This document shows positions 1 through 10,100 of a stretch of DNA of 64,000 bases, in pieces. Within the stretch, counting starts at the first letter, position 1. Each line of letters begins with the position of its first letter. The translations under genes and the position numbers were made by a program. Below the pieces are notes generated by a model. The model was not told where the DNA came from and did no database searches. It saw nothing but the letters and a program-made list of their open reading frames with translations. Location: the NCBI RefSeq assembly GCF_902498845.1, contig NZ_CABVLM010000003.1, positions 310,001-374,000 on the forward strand. The letters run 5' to 3'. The stretch is from Pseudoalteromonas rhizosphaerae (GTDB lineage Bacteria; Pseudomonadota; Gammaproteobacteria; Enterobacterales; Alteromonadaceae).

Positions 1-1
1 G

Positions 2-784
2 TTTTCGCTATCAGTTACAGATGTATCAAATGCAGGGTTAGATGCCATTGAGCATATGACCTACTTGTTAAAAGCCGCAGCAATTAATGAACCTGAAATA
101 TCAGCAAAAGTGGCTTCAGGTGAACTGAGTTACCGCAGTGCTTTGCCAATTATTACAGCAAATATTGATAACCAAACAGCTTTAAATAAATACGCCGTGT
201 TAGCTCAAAATAACACGGCCGTAGTACCTACTTTAATTGGTGGTCAAATCACCGCTTATATTGATGAAGATAACCATCAAGATGATGAGTTTTTAAATTA
301 TTTAGGTAAAGGTCTTAAAGCCACTTACCAATGGCGTGTAGACAGAGCCAATAAAGATACCCAAGATCAAATCAAACAACGTAAAGAACGCTTTGTTAAA
401 ACAGCTCAATTACTACCTTTAGCACAACAGGCTGGCGTATCAATTATTGCTGGGACCGACGCTGGATTTTTAAATTCGTATATTTACCCAGGTTTATCTC
501 TTCATCAAGAGCTGGCTATTTTTAGTGATTATGGCTTAACGCCATTACAAACATTGCAATCAGCAACACTTGCTGGACCACAGTTTTTAGGTAAAACGGC
601 GCAGTTTGGAGAACTTACAGAAGGCAAAACCGCCGATATCATTTTCTTAACTGATAACCCATTAATTGATGTACGTAACACGCAAAAGCTCACTGGGGTT
701 ATTTCTCATAGTAGTTATTACAATCAAGCAGCACTTGAACAGCTAAAAGTAGATGCCAAGCAATTCGTTAGTTCACAACAGTAA
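2..784 (+). CDS. amidohydrolase family protein, 3' part
   Basis: This is the C-terminal part of a metal-dependent amidohydrolase (imidazolonepropionase/prolidase-like). The reading frame is open from the left edge, so the true start lies outside the window; the ATG at 56 is internal. The first residues (…GLDAIEHMTY) match the family's AG.D.IEH segment carrying a metal-ligand His. Further on come SIIAGTDAGF, with the metal-binding Asp, and the usual ending of the TIM barrel and beta-sandwich (LTEGKTADIIFLTDNPL). The N-terminal HxH metal site and any signal peptide cannot be seen. Substrate is unknown; peptides or cyclic amides are usual for this group. A weak hairpin follows the stop. Confidence 0.85.
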   Translation, partial: FSLSVTDVSNAGLDAIEHMTYLLKAAAINEPEISAKVASGELSYRSALPIITANIDNQTALNKYAVLAQNNTAVVPTLIGGQITAYIDEDNHQDDEFLNYLGKGLKATYQWRVDRANKDTQDQIKQRKERFVKTAQLLPLAQQAGVSIIAGTDAGFLNSYIYPGLSLHQELAIFSDYGLTPLQTLQSATLAGPQFLGKTAQFGELTEGKTADIIFLTDNPLIDVRNTQKLTGVISHSSYYNQAALEQLKVDAKQFVSSQQ

Positions 785-795
785 ATTAATCACCG

Positions 796-818
796 GGCTC
801 AGGTTACTTCACTGAGCC
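796..818 (+). terminator. weak hairpin after the amidohydrolase
   Basis: Inverted repeat GGCTCAG (796-802) / CTGAGCC (812-818) with a 9-nt loop, followed by only a short T stretch. It lies between the amidohydrolase stop and the DMT transporter, so it may be a weak terminator. Confidence 0.4.
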
Positions 819-875
819 ACTCCCTTTAATACTCTTTGTAGTATACACTCGCGCTTTTAGTTTGGAGTAAGCACT

Positions 876-1721
876 ATGGGCTACTTATTTGCCGTCACTC
901 TATTATGGGCGTTTTCATTTAGTTTAATTGGCGTATATTTAGCAGGTCAAGTTGATGCTTGGTTTAGTGTATTAATTCGCGTAGCCCTAGCCACACTGCT
1001 ATTTTTACCGTTTTTAAAACGAACACCTCCCCAACTTGCTTGCAAACTCATGCTGATAGGCGCAGTACAACTCGGTATTATGTATAGCTTTTATTACCAC
1101 TCATTTTTGTTCTTAAGTGTGCCTGAAGTACTGCTATTTACTGTAATGACCCCGCTTTACATCACGTTATTAAACGATGCGTGCAACAAGTATTTTAACC
1201 CACAGTTTTTTATAGTCGCTTTTATTGCCGTGCTGGGTGCAATTACTATTCGCTATGAAAACTTAGACAGTAACTTCTTAGTCGGATTATTACTGGTACA
1301 AGGCGCTAATATTAGTTTTGCTGTAGGACAAGTAACCTACAAACGTTTAATGCTAGGTAAGCAGCTTGATGATAAAACTGTATTTGGCTGGTTTTTTATT
1401 GGTGCACTGATTGTTGCAAGTAGCTGTTATGTCTTATTTGGTAACTCAAACAAATTACCAAGCACCTCAACACAATGGGGCATATTGATTTATTTAGGAG
1501 TTGTGGCATCTGGTGTTGGCTATTTTATGTGGAATAAAGGCGCCACGCTTGTCAATGTGGGCGCACTGGCGGTGATGAACAACTTGCTTATTCCTGCAGG
1601 CATTGTTGTTAATCTACTTATTTGGAATAGAGACGCGGACATACTCAGATTAAGTATTGGCGCGGGGGTTATGCTATTTGCCTTAGTGATAAACCAAATA
1701 ATGGCTAAAAGAGTAAATTAG
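876..1721 (+). CDS. EamA/DMT-family inner-membrane transporter
   Basis: A 281-residue hydrophobic protein with about ten predicted membrane segments and two EamA-like halves, the size and layout of drug/metabolite transporters such as YdcZ/RhtA/YddG relatives. The first helix starts right after the ATG (GYLFAVTLLWAFSFSLIG), and the second half has the typical GVVASGVGYFMWNKGATLVNVGALAVMNNL segment. GGAG at 864-867 sits 8 nt before the ATG and supports this start. It lies alone between a weak hairpin and the GDPD gene. Substrate cannot be told from sequence; amino acid or metabolite efflux is common for the family. Confidence 0.85.
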   Translation: MGYLFAVTLLWAFSFSLIGVYLAGQVDAWFSVLIRVALATLLFLPFLKRTPPQLACKLMLIGAVQLGIMYSFYYHSFLFLSVPEVLLFTVMTPLYITLLNDACNKYFNPQFFIVAFIAVLGAITIRYENLDSNFLVGLLLVQGANISFAVGQVTYKRLMLGKQLDDKTVFGWFFIGALIVASSCYVLFGNSNKLPSTSTQWGILIYLGVVASGVGYFMWNKGATLVNVGALAVMNNLLIPAGIVVNLLIWNRDADILRLSIGAGVMLFALVINQIMAKRVN

Positions 1722-1790
1722 TTACCCTGTAGTTAAACTGTCACTAATAATTAGTAAGGTAGCGTCCACTTTGATTTTTAAGGACAAATA

Positions 1791-3116
1791 ATGAAGCACA
1801 CACCTTTACTAACTAGTTGTTTATTATTAATTACACTCGCTGGCTGCGATGACGATGTAGAAATAGTCGAAAAAGAAGTGGTTGTTACCAACACTGAGGT
1901 TGAAATTGTTAAAGTTCCTACCCCGGTTATTGTTGAAGTCGCGCAAGGTACGAATATTCAACTCGGTGCTCGCCCCGACTACTTAATTGACGATATGGCC
2001 ACCAGCGCACTAAAAACAAAATTAGAATCGTGCAAAGACGGCCCTTTTTATCGTACTGATTTTTCAATTGGTCACCGCGGTGCACCTATGCAATACCCAG
2101 AGCACACTAAAGAATCTTACATTGCAGCAGCTCGTATGGGCGCTGGCATTGTCGAGTGCGATGTGACGTTTACAAATGATAAAGAGCTGGTATGCCGCCA
2201 TTCACAATGCGATTTACATACCACCACTAATATTTTAGCGATCCCAGAACTTGCCGCTAAATGCAGTGTGCCATTTACGCCAGCGGATCCTAACAGTGGC
2301 ACACCCGCTGCAGCTAAATGTTGCACCAGCGATATTAGCCTGGCGGAATTTTTAACCCTTGAGGGTAAAATGGATGGCGCGAACACCAATGCCACCAATG
2401 TTAACGATTATATGAATGGAACACCGAGTTGGCGCACTGATTTATACGCCACCTCAGGTACACTCATGACCCATAAACAAAGTATTGCGCTATTTAAAGA
2501 GCTGGGTGTAAAAATGACCCCGGAGCTGAAATCGCCTCAAGTGAGCATGCCTTTTAATGGTATGACTCAAGCGCAATATGCACAAAAGATGCTGGATGAA
2601 TACACGCAAATGGACGTACCCGCAAACCATGTTTATCCGCAATCATTTAACCTAGCCGACGTAGAATATTGGATTAGCACTAATCCTGAATTTGCAGCGC
2701 AAAGTGTGTATTTGGATGGTCGCGACAGCAATGCAGGGTTTGATCCTAATAACGCAGCAACATGGCAGCCAAGCATGGCAGAGCTAGCTACTGATGGCGT
2801 TAAAATTATAGCGCCCCCTATTTGGATGCTGCTAACCATAGATAGCGACAGTAATATTGTACCCTCACAGTACGCTATAGATGCTAAGGCCGCAGGGCTT
2901 AATATTATTGCATGGAGCCTTGAACGCTCTGGCCCTCTAAATGAAGGCGGCGGTTATTATTATCAATCTATTAGTGATGTTATAGATAACGATGGCGACA
3001 TGTTAACTGTGGTTGATGTTTTAGCACAAGAAGTGGGGGTCATGGGGATATTTTCCGATTGGCCAGCAACCGTAAGTTACTATGCTAGCTGTAATAAAAT
3101 GCCTGCAAGTATTTAA
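1791..3116 (+). CDS. glycerophosphodiester phosphodiesterase lipoprotein
   Basis: This 441-residue protein hydrolyses glycerophosphodiesters to glycerol-3-phosphate and an alcohol, probably at the outer membrane or in the periplasm. The N-terminus is a lipoprotein signal with lipobox LAGC (lipidated Cys19), followed by a charged, Glu/Val-rich linker (about 20-50). The GDPD barrel starts at GHRGA (catalytic His95, Arg96), then [13 protein letters not shown] (metal ligands Glu122 and Asp124) and RHSQCDL (second catalytic His137). An insertion of roughly 60 residues rich in Cys follows, so it is longer than minimal GlpQ-like enzymes. GlpQ/GDPD family membership is secure; the natural substrate is not. 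Confidence 0.88.
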   Translation: MKHTPLLTSCLLLITLAGCDDDVEIVEKEVVVTNTEVEIVKVPTPVIVEVAQGTNIQLGARPDYLIDDMATSALKTKLESCKDGPFYRTDFSIGHRGAPMQYPEHTKESYIAAARMGAGIVECDVTFTNDKELVCRHSQCDLHTTTNILAIPELAAKCSVPFTPADPNSGTPAAAKCCTSDISLAEFLTLEGKMDGANTNATNVNDYMNGTPSWRTDLYATSGTLMTHKQSIALFKELGVKMTPELKSPQVSMPFNGMTQAQYAQKMLDEYTQMDVPANHVYPQSFNLADVEYWISTNPEFAAQSVYLDGRDSNAGFDPNNAATWQPSMAELATDGVKIIAPPIWMLLTIDSDSNIVPSQYAIDAKAAGLNIIAWSLERSGPLNEGGGYYYQSISDVIDNDGDMLTVVDVLAQEVGVMGIFSDWPATVSYYASCNKMPASI

Positions 3117-3140
3117 ACTTTAAGGCGTGTTTATTTTATC

Positions 3141-3181
3141 GCGCTCAGTTACCATATATTTTATATTATTTAACTGAGCGC
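3141..3181 (+). terminator. long hairpin between GDPD and dienelactone hydrolase genes
   Basis: Perfect 11-bp arms, GCGCTCAGTTA (3141-3151) and its complement (3171-3181), with an AT-rich 19-nt loop, followed directly by TTTT and the ATG of the next gene at 3186. It looks like the terminator of the lipoprotein gene, but the right arm also covers the only purine-rich stretch upstream of the next start. Confidence 0.65.
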
Positions 3182-3185
3182 TTTT

Positions 3186-3920
3186 ATGATCATCCAACAC
3201 CACCATGCAGACTTGCCTACCCCAACAGGTTTAATGCGCACCACGGTTTACCGCCCCGAAATGTCAGGGCAATTTCCCGCGATTATTTTTTATTCTGAAA
3301 TATTTCAGCAAACCGCGCCTATTGCTCGCAGCGCTGCACTTTTAGCAAGCCATGGTTTTGTAGTACTTGTGCCAGAAGTGTTTCATGAGCTAAACCCTAT
3401 CGGGACAGTGCTTGCTTATGATGATGCGGGTAAAGATAAAGGCAATAACGATAAGTGGGCAAAACCGCTTGAATCCCACGACAGCGATACCCAAGCGTTA
3501 ATCGACTTTGTACAAACACAAGACTATTGCACCGGCTCTGTAGGTACTATGGGTGTCTGTATTGGCGGTCACTTAGCTTATAGAGCCGCATTAAACCCAC
3601 ACATAAAAGCCGCATTTTGCTTATATGCCACCGACATTCATAGCGATACACTCCCCGCACAAGCCGGTAATAACTCGTTTGAACGCATGGCTGATATACA
3701 AGGTGAGATTCACTTTATTTGGGGAAAGCAAGACCCCCATGTGCCACAACAAGGTCGCGACAAAATTTATCAACAAGCTGTTAGTACGGGTATTAATTAC
3801 CAATGGCAAGAAGTTAACGCCCAACATGCCTTTATGCGTGATGAGGGTGAGCGATACGACGGCGCACTCGCAATCACCATGTACCAGCAAGCCGTTGCAT
3901 TATTTAACCGTACTTTGTAA
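3186..3920 (+). CDS. dienelactone hydrolase family protein
   Basis: A 244-residue cytoplasmic alpha/beta hydrolase of the dienelactone hydrolase family. The DLH triad is visible as Cys125 in GVCIGG, Asp183 in GKQDPH and His214 in NAQHAF, with the assisting Glu38 in YSEIF. Family members open lactone rings or cleave small esters; the substrate here is unknown. The N-terminus (MIIQHH.ADLPTPTG) resembles family N-termini, so ATG 3186 is preferred even though no free Shine-Dalgarno is visible and a hairpin ends 4 nt upstream. It converges with the LysR gene, whose stop is only 8 nt away. Confidence 0.88.
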   Translation: MIIQHHHADLPTPTGLMRTTVYRPEMSGQFPAIIFYSEIFQQTAPIARSAALLASHGFVVLVPEVFHELNPIGTVLAYDDAGKDKGNNDKWAKPLESHDSDTQALIDFVQTQDYCTGSVGTMGVCIGGHLAYRAALNPHIKAAFCLYATDIHSDTLPAQAGNNSFERMADIQGEIHFIWGKQDPHVPQQGRDKIYQQAVSTGINYQWQEVNAQHAFMRDEGERYDGALAITMYQQAVALFNRTL

Positions 3921-3928
3921 GCCATAAA

Positions 3929-4852
3929 TTAGACATTTTTAAGCATACCCAATGCGGTATGCCTTTTTATGAAATAATCTTTTAAATAATCGATAAATAA
4001 GCGCAGCTTCTTAGAATCGGCGCCGCCGGGTGGAAATACGCCGTAAAGTTCTATATCTTTACTTTTATAGTCATCGAGTACAATTTCCAATAGCCCAGCT
4101 TGAACTTTTGGCCATGCATCGTAAAGTGGAATACGCCCGATGCCATGGCCTGCTTCAACAAAAGCAGTTCGCGCCGCAGCGTTATTAGTCCTTAAACCAC
4201 CTTGCATAGTTAAGTTATGCTTTTTACCATCTTTTTGTAGCGTTAATGTTTTACTGCCGAGCTGATACACCACCCATTGATGTTCGCTTAATTGCGCTGG
4301 AGTTTTAGGTTTACCGTAATGGGCAAAATAATCTGGCGAGCCACAAATACAGGTACTCATAGTAGTGAGTTTAGTCGCTTGTAAATTGGAGTCACTAAGC
4401 GCCACACCGCGAATTGCAAAATCAAAGCCATTTTTAATAATATCAATCACTTCGTCACTTAACTGTAAATCAATATCGATTTTGGGATACTGACGTTTAA
4501 AATCATTGATTGCAGGCACAACTAACTGCATACCGACATTCACCGGGCAGCTAATTTTAAGTAAGCCTTGTGGTTCGCTTTTTATATTTTCTATTTGCTG
4601 TTTAGCCGCATTAGCTTGCTCAGTAATAATTCTGCAGCGCTCATAATAAGCAATCCCCGCTTCGGTAAGTGCCATAGTTCGCGTTGAACGATTAAGCAGC
4701 GTCACTTCCAGTTGGGTTTCTAATTTTTTTAAGTGATAACTTGCCACTGCACGAGTAAACCCCAATTGTTTGGCGGCCGCCGTTAAACTGCCCTGCTCTA
4801 CAATTTGTGCAAATACCACCATACTTTTGAGTTGCTCAAACGATACCTTCAT
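3929..4852 (-). CDS. LysR-family transcriptional regulator
   Basis: A 307-residue LysR-type regulator. The winged helix-turn-helix is at residues 5-65 (EQGSLTAAAKQLGFTRAVASYHLKKLETQLEVTLLNRSTRTMALTEAG), followed by a substrate-binding domain of the CrgA/DmlR-like class (SCPVNVG, GFDFAIRG). GGAG with proper spacing precedes the ATG. It is divergent from the DJ-1/PfpI gene, with an inverted repeat in the shared gap, so it most likely controls that gene and itself. The effector is unknown. Confidence 0.9.
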   Translation of the reverse strand: MKVSFEQLKSMVVFAQIVEQGSLTAAAKQLGFTRAVASYHLKKLETQLEVTLLNRSTRTMALTEAGIAYYERCRIITEQANAAKQQIENIKSEPQGLLKISCPVNVGMQLVVPAINDFKRQYPKIDIDLQLSDEVIDIIKNGFDFAIRGVALSDSNLQATKLTTMSTCICGSPDYFAHYGKPKTPAQLSEHQWVVYQLGSKTLTLQKDGKKHNLTMQGGLRTNNAAARTAFVEAGHGIGRIPLYDAWPKVQAGLLEIVLDDYKSKDIELYGVFPPGGADSKKLRLFIDYLKDYFIKRHTALGMLKNV

Positions 4853-4872
4853 AAGATCTCCTATACTGACTT

Positions 4873-4905
4873 ACTTTATTGTATCAATTATTAAACCAAT
4901 AAAGT
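4873..4905. promoter_or_regulatory. inverted repeat in the LysR/DJ-1 divergent region
   Basis: Perfect 9-bp arms ACTTTATTG (4873-4881) and CAATAAAGT (4897-4905), 15 nt apart, about 20 nt upstream of the LysR start and 90 nt upstream of the DJ-1 gene. The position suits a LysR autoregulatory operator. Binding is inferred. Confidence 0.45.
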
Positions 4906-4996
4906 TGAATTTATCATCGTTGTTTAAAGTGACCTTAGTGCATATAGTAGTTAGTAAGATAAATTAAAAATTTAAATCATCAGAAGGAATATGGTT

Positions 4997-5680
4997 ATGG
5001 CTAAAAAAATACTTATGGTTCTTACCTCTCATGCAGAGCTTGGCAATACCGGTCATAAAACGGGCTTTTGGGTCGAAGAATTTGCGGCTCCTTATTATGC
5101 ATTTATTGATGCCGGTGCTGAGGTTACACTCGCATCAGTAAAAGGCGGGCAACCACCGATTGATCCAAATAGCGCCGCACCTGATGCCGCAACAGATGCT
5201 ACAAAACGTTTTGATAACGACAGTGCAGCACAAACATTGATGGCCAATACAAAAGCGCTTGGTGATGTAAATGCCAGCGACTTTGACGCCGTATTTTACC
5301 CAGGCGGTCATGGCCCATTATGGGACTTAGTTGACAATACAGACTCAATTTCATTGATTGAAGACTTTATCAAAACAGAAAAGCCTGTTGCAGCTGTTTG
5401 CCACGCAAGTGCCGTGTTTTTAAATGCTAAAAATTCAGATGGCAGTGCATTGGTTGCAGGTAAGAAAGTAACTGGCTTTAGCAATAGTGAAGAAGCCGCA
5501 GTGCAACTTACTGACATTGTTCCATTGTTGGTAGAAGATGAGCTAATCAAAAAAGGCGGTGATTACCAAAAAACGGATGATTGGGGTGTGCTCGCATTAG
5601 TCGATGGCTTATTGATCACCGGTCAAAATCCTGCCAGTTCTGAGCTTGCAGCGCAAAAACTGCTAACCCAATTAGGCTAA
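4997..5680 (+). CDS. DJ-1/PfpI family protein (type 1 glutamine amidotransferase-like)
   Basis: A 227-residue DJ-1/PfpI superfamily protein close to the Hsp31/glyoxalase III-like group. It shows the nucleophile elbow AAVCHASA (Cys135, His136), the GGHG loop at 103-106 (PGGHGPLWDL) and an N-terminal acidic residue Glu28 (FWVEEFA). Family members act as glyoxalases, deglycases or chaperones against carbonyl stress; which applies is not known. The start is set at ATG 4997 because AGGA (4985-4988) is 8 nt upstream; the in-frame ATG at 4991 leaves only 2 nt. It is divergent from a LysR regulator and closed by a strong hairpin. Confidence 0.87.
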   Translation: MAKKILMVLTSHAELGNTGHKTGFWVEEFAAPYYAFIDAGAEVTLASVKGGQPPIDPNSAAPDAATDATKRFDNDSAAQTLMANTKALGDVNASDFDAVFYPGGHGPLWDLVDNTDSISLIEDFIKTEKPVAAVCHASAVFLNAKNSDGSALVAGKKVTGFSNSEEAAVQLTDIVPLLVEDELIKKGGDYQKTDDWGVLALVDGLLITGQNPASSELAAQKLLTQLG

Positions 5681-5698
5681 TTCTTTAATATTGTATCT

Positions 5699-5726
5699 AA
5701 AGCCTTGCTTAACCCAGCAAGGCTTT
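5699..5726 (+). terminator. rho-independent terminator after DJ-1 gene
   Basis: Perfect 11-bp arms, AAAGCCTTGCT (5699-5709) and its complement (5716-5726), with a 6-nt loop. The right arm ends in TTT. Confidence 0.8.
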
Positions 5727-5783
5727 TCAATTAAGCATCAGGATAGGTATACTCAGTCAAACATATTTAAAATTAAGTGATGT

Positions 5784-6380
5784 ATGGCAAACCCAAAAAG
5801 CTCTTTGAGCATTCCTCCTCTAGTCAGTAAACGCTTTACGCTTATTGGTATTATTTTATTGTGTGTTTTACTGCAAATTATTAATAGCTTACCAGGCGTT
5901 AACTTAAATGGATTAGGTATTTACCCTCGCAGTCTAAGTGGCTTAACGGGTATTTTTTTCGCGCCTTTTTTACATGGCGGCTGGGCACATTTACTTAGTA
6001 ACTTAATCCCATTTGCAGTGCTTGGCTGGCTAGTCTGCCAATATAGCGTCAAACGGTTTTGGGCTGTATTTATCTTTACGGCTGTGGTTGGAGGATTACT
6101 GGTTTGGCTATTTGGTCGCGCTAATATTCACGTTGGCCTGAGCGGTGTACTTTATGGCTTGTGGGGCTTTTTAATTTGCTACGGCATTATGCATCGGTCA
6201 TTTAAGGCCATTGCTATTAGTGTCGCGGTGGTATTTTTATATAGTGGTTTAATTTGGGGCGTTTTGCCACAGCGTCCCCATGTGTCATTTGAAAGCCACC
6301 TGTTTGGCGCACTCGCTGGTATTCTTATTGGCTATTATTTAGCAAAACAAGATAAGAAAAGCGCAAGTTACAAGCTTTAA
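5784..6380 (+). CDS. rhomboid-family intramembrane serine protease
   Basis: A 198-residue inner-membrane rhomboid protease with about six membrane helices. The catalytic Ser is in GLSG (Ser120) on helix 4, and the paired His is in SFESHLFG (His172). The oxyanion-hole motif HLLSN (His69, Asn73) on helix 2 is also present, so all key residues are intact. The small size without an extra N-terminal domain fits bacterial rhomboids that lack a cytosolic module. It cleaves transmembrane segments of unknown substrate proteins. It stands alone after the DJ-1 terminator. Confidence 0.92.
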   Translation: MANPKSSLSIPPLVSKRFTLIGIILLCVLLQIINSLPGVNLNGLGIYPRSLSGLTGIFFAPFLHGGWAHLLSNLIPFAVLGWLVCQYSVKRFWAVFIFTAVVGGLLVWLFGRANIHVGLSGVLYGLWGFLICYGIMHRSFKAIAISVAVVFLYSGLIWGVLPQRPHVSFESHLFGALAGILIGYYLAKQDKKSASYKL

Positions 6381-6405
6381 AGTTAGCAAGGTTAAAGATA
6401 AAATA

Positions 6406-6683
6406 TTAACCGTCATTATCTCGGATTAATTCAATTTGCGCTTTCTCAATTTCGGTTAGCGCTTTATATCCAAAAGGATAAGGCCAACCATAACCCCATC
6501 TAAATGTTGTTGGAGAATATGGACTACCGCCAACACGCACACCGCGAGCATGAGTTGTGCTATTTACGCCTCGCTTACTTCAGCTACACATTCACGAAGT
6601 CCATTATCAACAATATGCCTTTGCTCATACGTACCATCTTGGCAATAACTATAATCGTGGGCGGTACAGCAAAATAACCATAA
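6406..6683 (-). pseudogene. frameshifted remnant of a small Cys-rich protein gene
   Basis: Two consecutive minus-strand reading frames look protein-like but are joined by a frameshift near 6566. The upstream part reads LFCCTAHDYSYCQDGTYEQ… and ends EVSEA at a stop (6564-6566). The downstream part in another frame reads VNSTTHARGVRVGG…, then a Gly/Tyr/Trp/Pro-rich stretch, and ends IRDNDG at the stop 6406-6408. Neither has a convincing start. The whole looks like a decayed gene, or an intact gene with an indel error, possibly a small secreted or lipid-anchored protein. The family is not recognised. Confidence 0.5.
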
Positions 6684-6787
6684 TTATTGCTGAGCAGGTA
6701 ACAAACTTCGAGTAAATTAGGGGCGATCAATCGATATGGAACCAACTTTAGCTGCAGGTTTGTTTTATCCAGGGTCTGAAACCGCAA

Positions 6788-7137
6788 TCTTGTATTAGTG
6801 ATTTCAGCATTTTGCTAGCTATTAATCAGATATTGATACTGCTAAATTATTATACTTTGCCAATAATGTTGAGCCTTTTTAATGATTAAGCTACTTAAAT
6901 TTACTTAATAACTAACTACACTCGGTTATAGAACCTATAATTAAAGCAATACCTTAACAAGAAACTATTTCTTCGTGTATAACTCTCAAAGTATGATTAT
7001 GAATCGAAGCTGCTATTTTCCTAGCGTAAACGATGGCTCAACAGGTAAATAACTACAATCAAGAGTAGCTATTAGCTGATTATTACTCTTTTTAAGAATT
7101 ATTTAGCCATAAAACATAGTAGATCGGAGTCCTATTT
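6788..7137. other. AT-rich intergenic region, no gene seen
   Basis: About 350 bases with frequent stops in all frames. It must contain the promoter of the propeller-GGEEF gene. GGAG at 7126-7129 is that gene's ribosome binding site. No other element was recognised. Confidence 0.5.
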
Positions 7138-10100
7138 TTGACAAAGATAATTAAACACCTGAGCATAGTTTTGTTAGCACTCATATTTGCAATGTCATTT
7201 GCTTTTGCTAACGCGCCATCAGTTCATTTTGAACGTCTATCTATCAAAGATGGCTTACCTCAAAGCAGCGCGAAAGCGGTGTTACAAGATCGTAAAGGGT
7301 TTTTATGGGTTGGTACTGAAGAAGGTTTGGCCCGTTATGATGGTTATGAGTTTAAAGTTTTCAAAAATAGTTTAGATAATCTCCACTCACTCTCAAATAA
7401 TTATGTAACTGTTCTTTTTGAAGATCAACAGAGCGATCTTTGGATCGGCACCAGAGGTGGTGGCCTAAATCGCTTTAGCTCTACAACTGAACAATTTACG
7501 CATTATCGCCATCAAGCAACAAATCTAAACAGTTTAAGTAATGATACCGTGCATGCTGTTACGCAAGATAAACAGGGAAATATTTGGGTGGGGACAGACG
7601 GTGGAGGCCTTAACCGTTTTAATCCTGTCACCGAACAATTTACTCATTATCGTCATCAGCAAGCAAACTCTGCAAGCTTAAGTGATGATGCTGTTAGTGT
7701 TATTACTGAAGATCAACAAGGAAACCTATGGGTAGGCACGTGGAGTGGCGGCTTAAATCGTTTTAATCCTATCACTGAACAATTTACTCATTACAAACAC
7801 CAAGCAACAAACCCTAATAGTATAAGTAATAATGCTGTAAGTGCCATTCTTGAAGATAAACAAGGTAACCTATGGGTAGGAACAAAGGGTGGCGGCCTTA
7901 ATTATTTTAATATCACTTACGATAAATTTACTCGCTATATCCATAATGCAACTGTGCCCAAGAGTCTGAGCCATAATGAAATAGCAGCCATTACCGCAGA
8001 TCAAGAAGGTAACCTTTGGTTAGGAACTTTAGGTGGTGGACTCAATTATCTCAACTTAAAAACCCAAAAATTTACCCACTATCGCAATCAGACAACAAAC
8101 CTAAATAGTTTAAGTAATGACAATATTCGAGCCATCACTTATGACCAACAGGGTAATCTTTGGATAGGAACCGATGGCGGCGGACTTAATCGCTTAAACT
8201 CACTTACTAAACAATTTGCTCACTACCATCATCAAGCTAATAAACCCAACAGTTTAAGTAATAATATAATACGCGCTATTACCGAAGACAGTCGAGGCAT
8301 ACTGTGGGTAGGAACTTGGGGAGGCGGTTTGAATCGCTTTGATTCCGTCACCGAGCAGTTCTCTCATTACCGTTATAATGAAGATGATCCCAACAGTTTG
8401 AGCGACGATAAAGTCTATGCCATCACTGAAGATCGCCAAAATAATCTTTGGATAGGCACTGATGGTAATGCCCTTAATCGTTTTAATCCAATGACAGGGG
8501 AATTTACTCACTATCGTCATGATCCTAGCAATGTTAACAGCCTAAGTGATAATGCGGTTAGTGCCATTACTGAAGACCAGCATGGCGATCTTTGGTTTGC
8601 CACGTGGAAAGGTCTTAATCGCTTTAATCCAATTACGGAGCAATTTACTCATTATCGCTATCAAGCAGATAACCCTAATAGTATAAGTAATGACAGTATT
8701 CGGGTGATCACTGAAGATCAACAAGGTGATCTTTTGCTAGGGACTTGGAAGGGCCTTAATGTTTTTAATCCAAACACCGAAAAATTTATTAATTACAAAC
8801 ATCAGCCAACAGATCCTAGCAGCTTAAGTAATGACACTGTCTACGCGATTACCGAAGATCGAAAGGGAAATATTTGGATAGGTACCGCCAGTGGCCTTAA
8901 CTTATTCAACAAAACTACCGGTAAATTCACTCGTTTTCTGAAAAAAGATGGCCTACCTAATAACGTTATTTATAGGATTGAAGAAGACAATAAAGGCAGT
9001 CTTTGGCTGAGCACAAATCTTGGTTTATCTAACTTTGATTTTAATACAAAAACATTTAAAAATTACAATATGGATGATGGATTACAAAGTAACGAGTTTA
9101 ATGCTGATGCATCATTTAAAAATAAACGCGGTGAATTATTTTTTGGCGGGATCAATGGTTTTAATCGTTTTTTCCCCGATAAAATAATCAGTGATACCCA
9201 ACAACCAAAGGTTGTTATTACTGATATGTTACTATCTAACCAATCCGTACCTATCAGCAATGTAGTGCCATTAGATAAAAAATCAGACATAATTAAAAAC
9301 ACGCCTAATAGTAGCTATTCTTTAGAAAAACCAATTCACTCCACTTCTGCAATCACCTTAACTCATCAACAAAACCTTGTAACATTTGAATTTAGTACAC
9401 TGCATTTTTCCAATCCCAAAAAGAATCAATATGCCTATAAAATGGAAGGTTTTAATGAAAAGTGGATCACAACTACTTATAAAAACCGCCGCGCAACATA
9501 TACCAATTTACCAACCGGCAATTATATTTTACGCGTTAAAGCCAGCAATCCATATGGCATTTGGAACGAAAAAGGAGTAGCCCTTAAAGTCACTGTATTA
9601 CCACCGCCATGGCTATCATGGTGGGCATACTCATTTTATTGCACGTTACTCCTGTTCATTATTTGGTTATTTGTGCGCGCACAACGCAAAAAAGTCATAT
9701 TTATAAAGAAGCTAAATGAGCAATTAGAAATTAAAGTGGCTGAACGGACACTAGGTTTACAAAAAGCGAATGACGAATTAGCTAAAATTACTGTAACCGA
9801 CGAACTCACAGGATTAAATAACAGACGATTCGTCGCTAATAATTTGCAAACAGACATTGACTTAGTGCTACGAAAATATCGCACTCATGATCAAAATAAT
9901 GATATTGAAAATCATAGTGAATCAGACTTAATCTTTTTTATAATCGACCTAGATCACTTTAAACAAATAAATGATCTTTATGGTCATGCCGCAGGTGATA
10001 GCGTATTAATGCAAATTAAACCTATTTTAAAACACGTTTTTAGAAATACCGACTATCTTGTGAGGTGGGGAGGTGAAGAGTTTTTAGTAGTTGCCCGCTT

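Noticed and set aside
6584..6787. 67-codon minus-strand frame after the rhomboid gene
   Set aside because: A neighbouring frame over the same DNA gives more protein-like sequence, so this frame is probably an artefact of the decayed gene reported at 6406-6683.
7400..8950. Regular ~150-nt repeats that could suggest a CRISPR or satellite array
   Set aside because: They are in frame and encode propeller blades; units are far longer than CRISPR units and there are no unique spacers.
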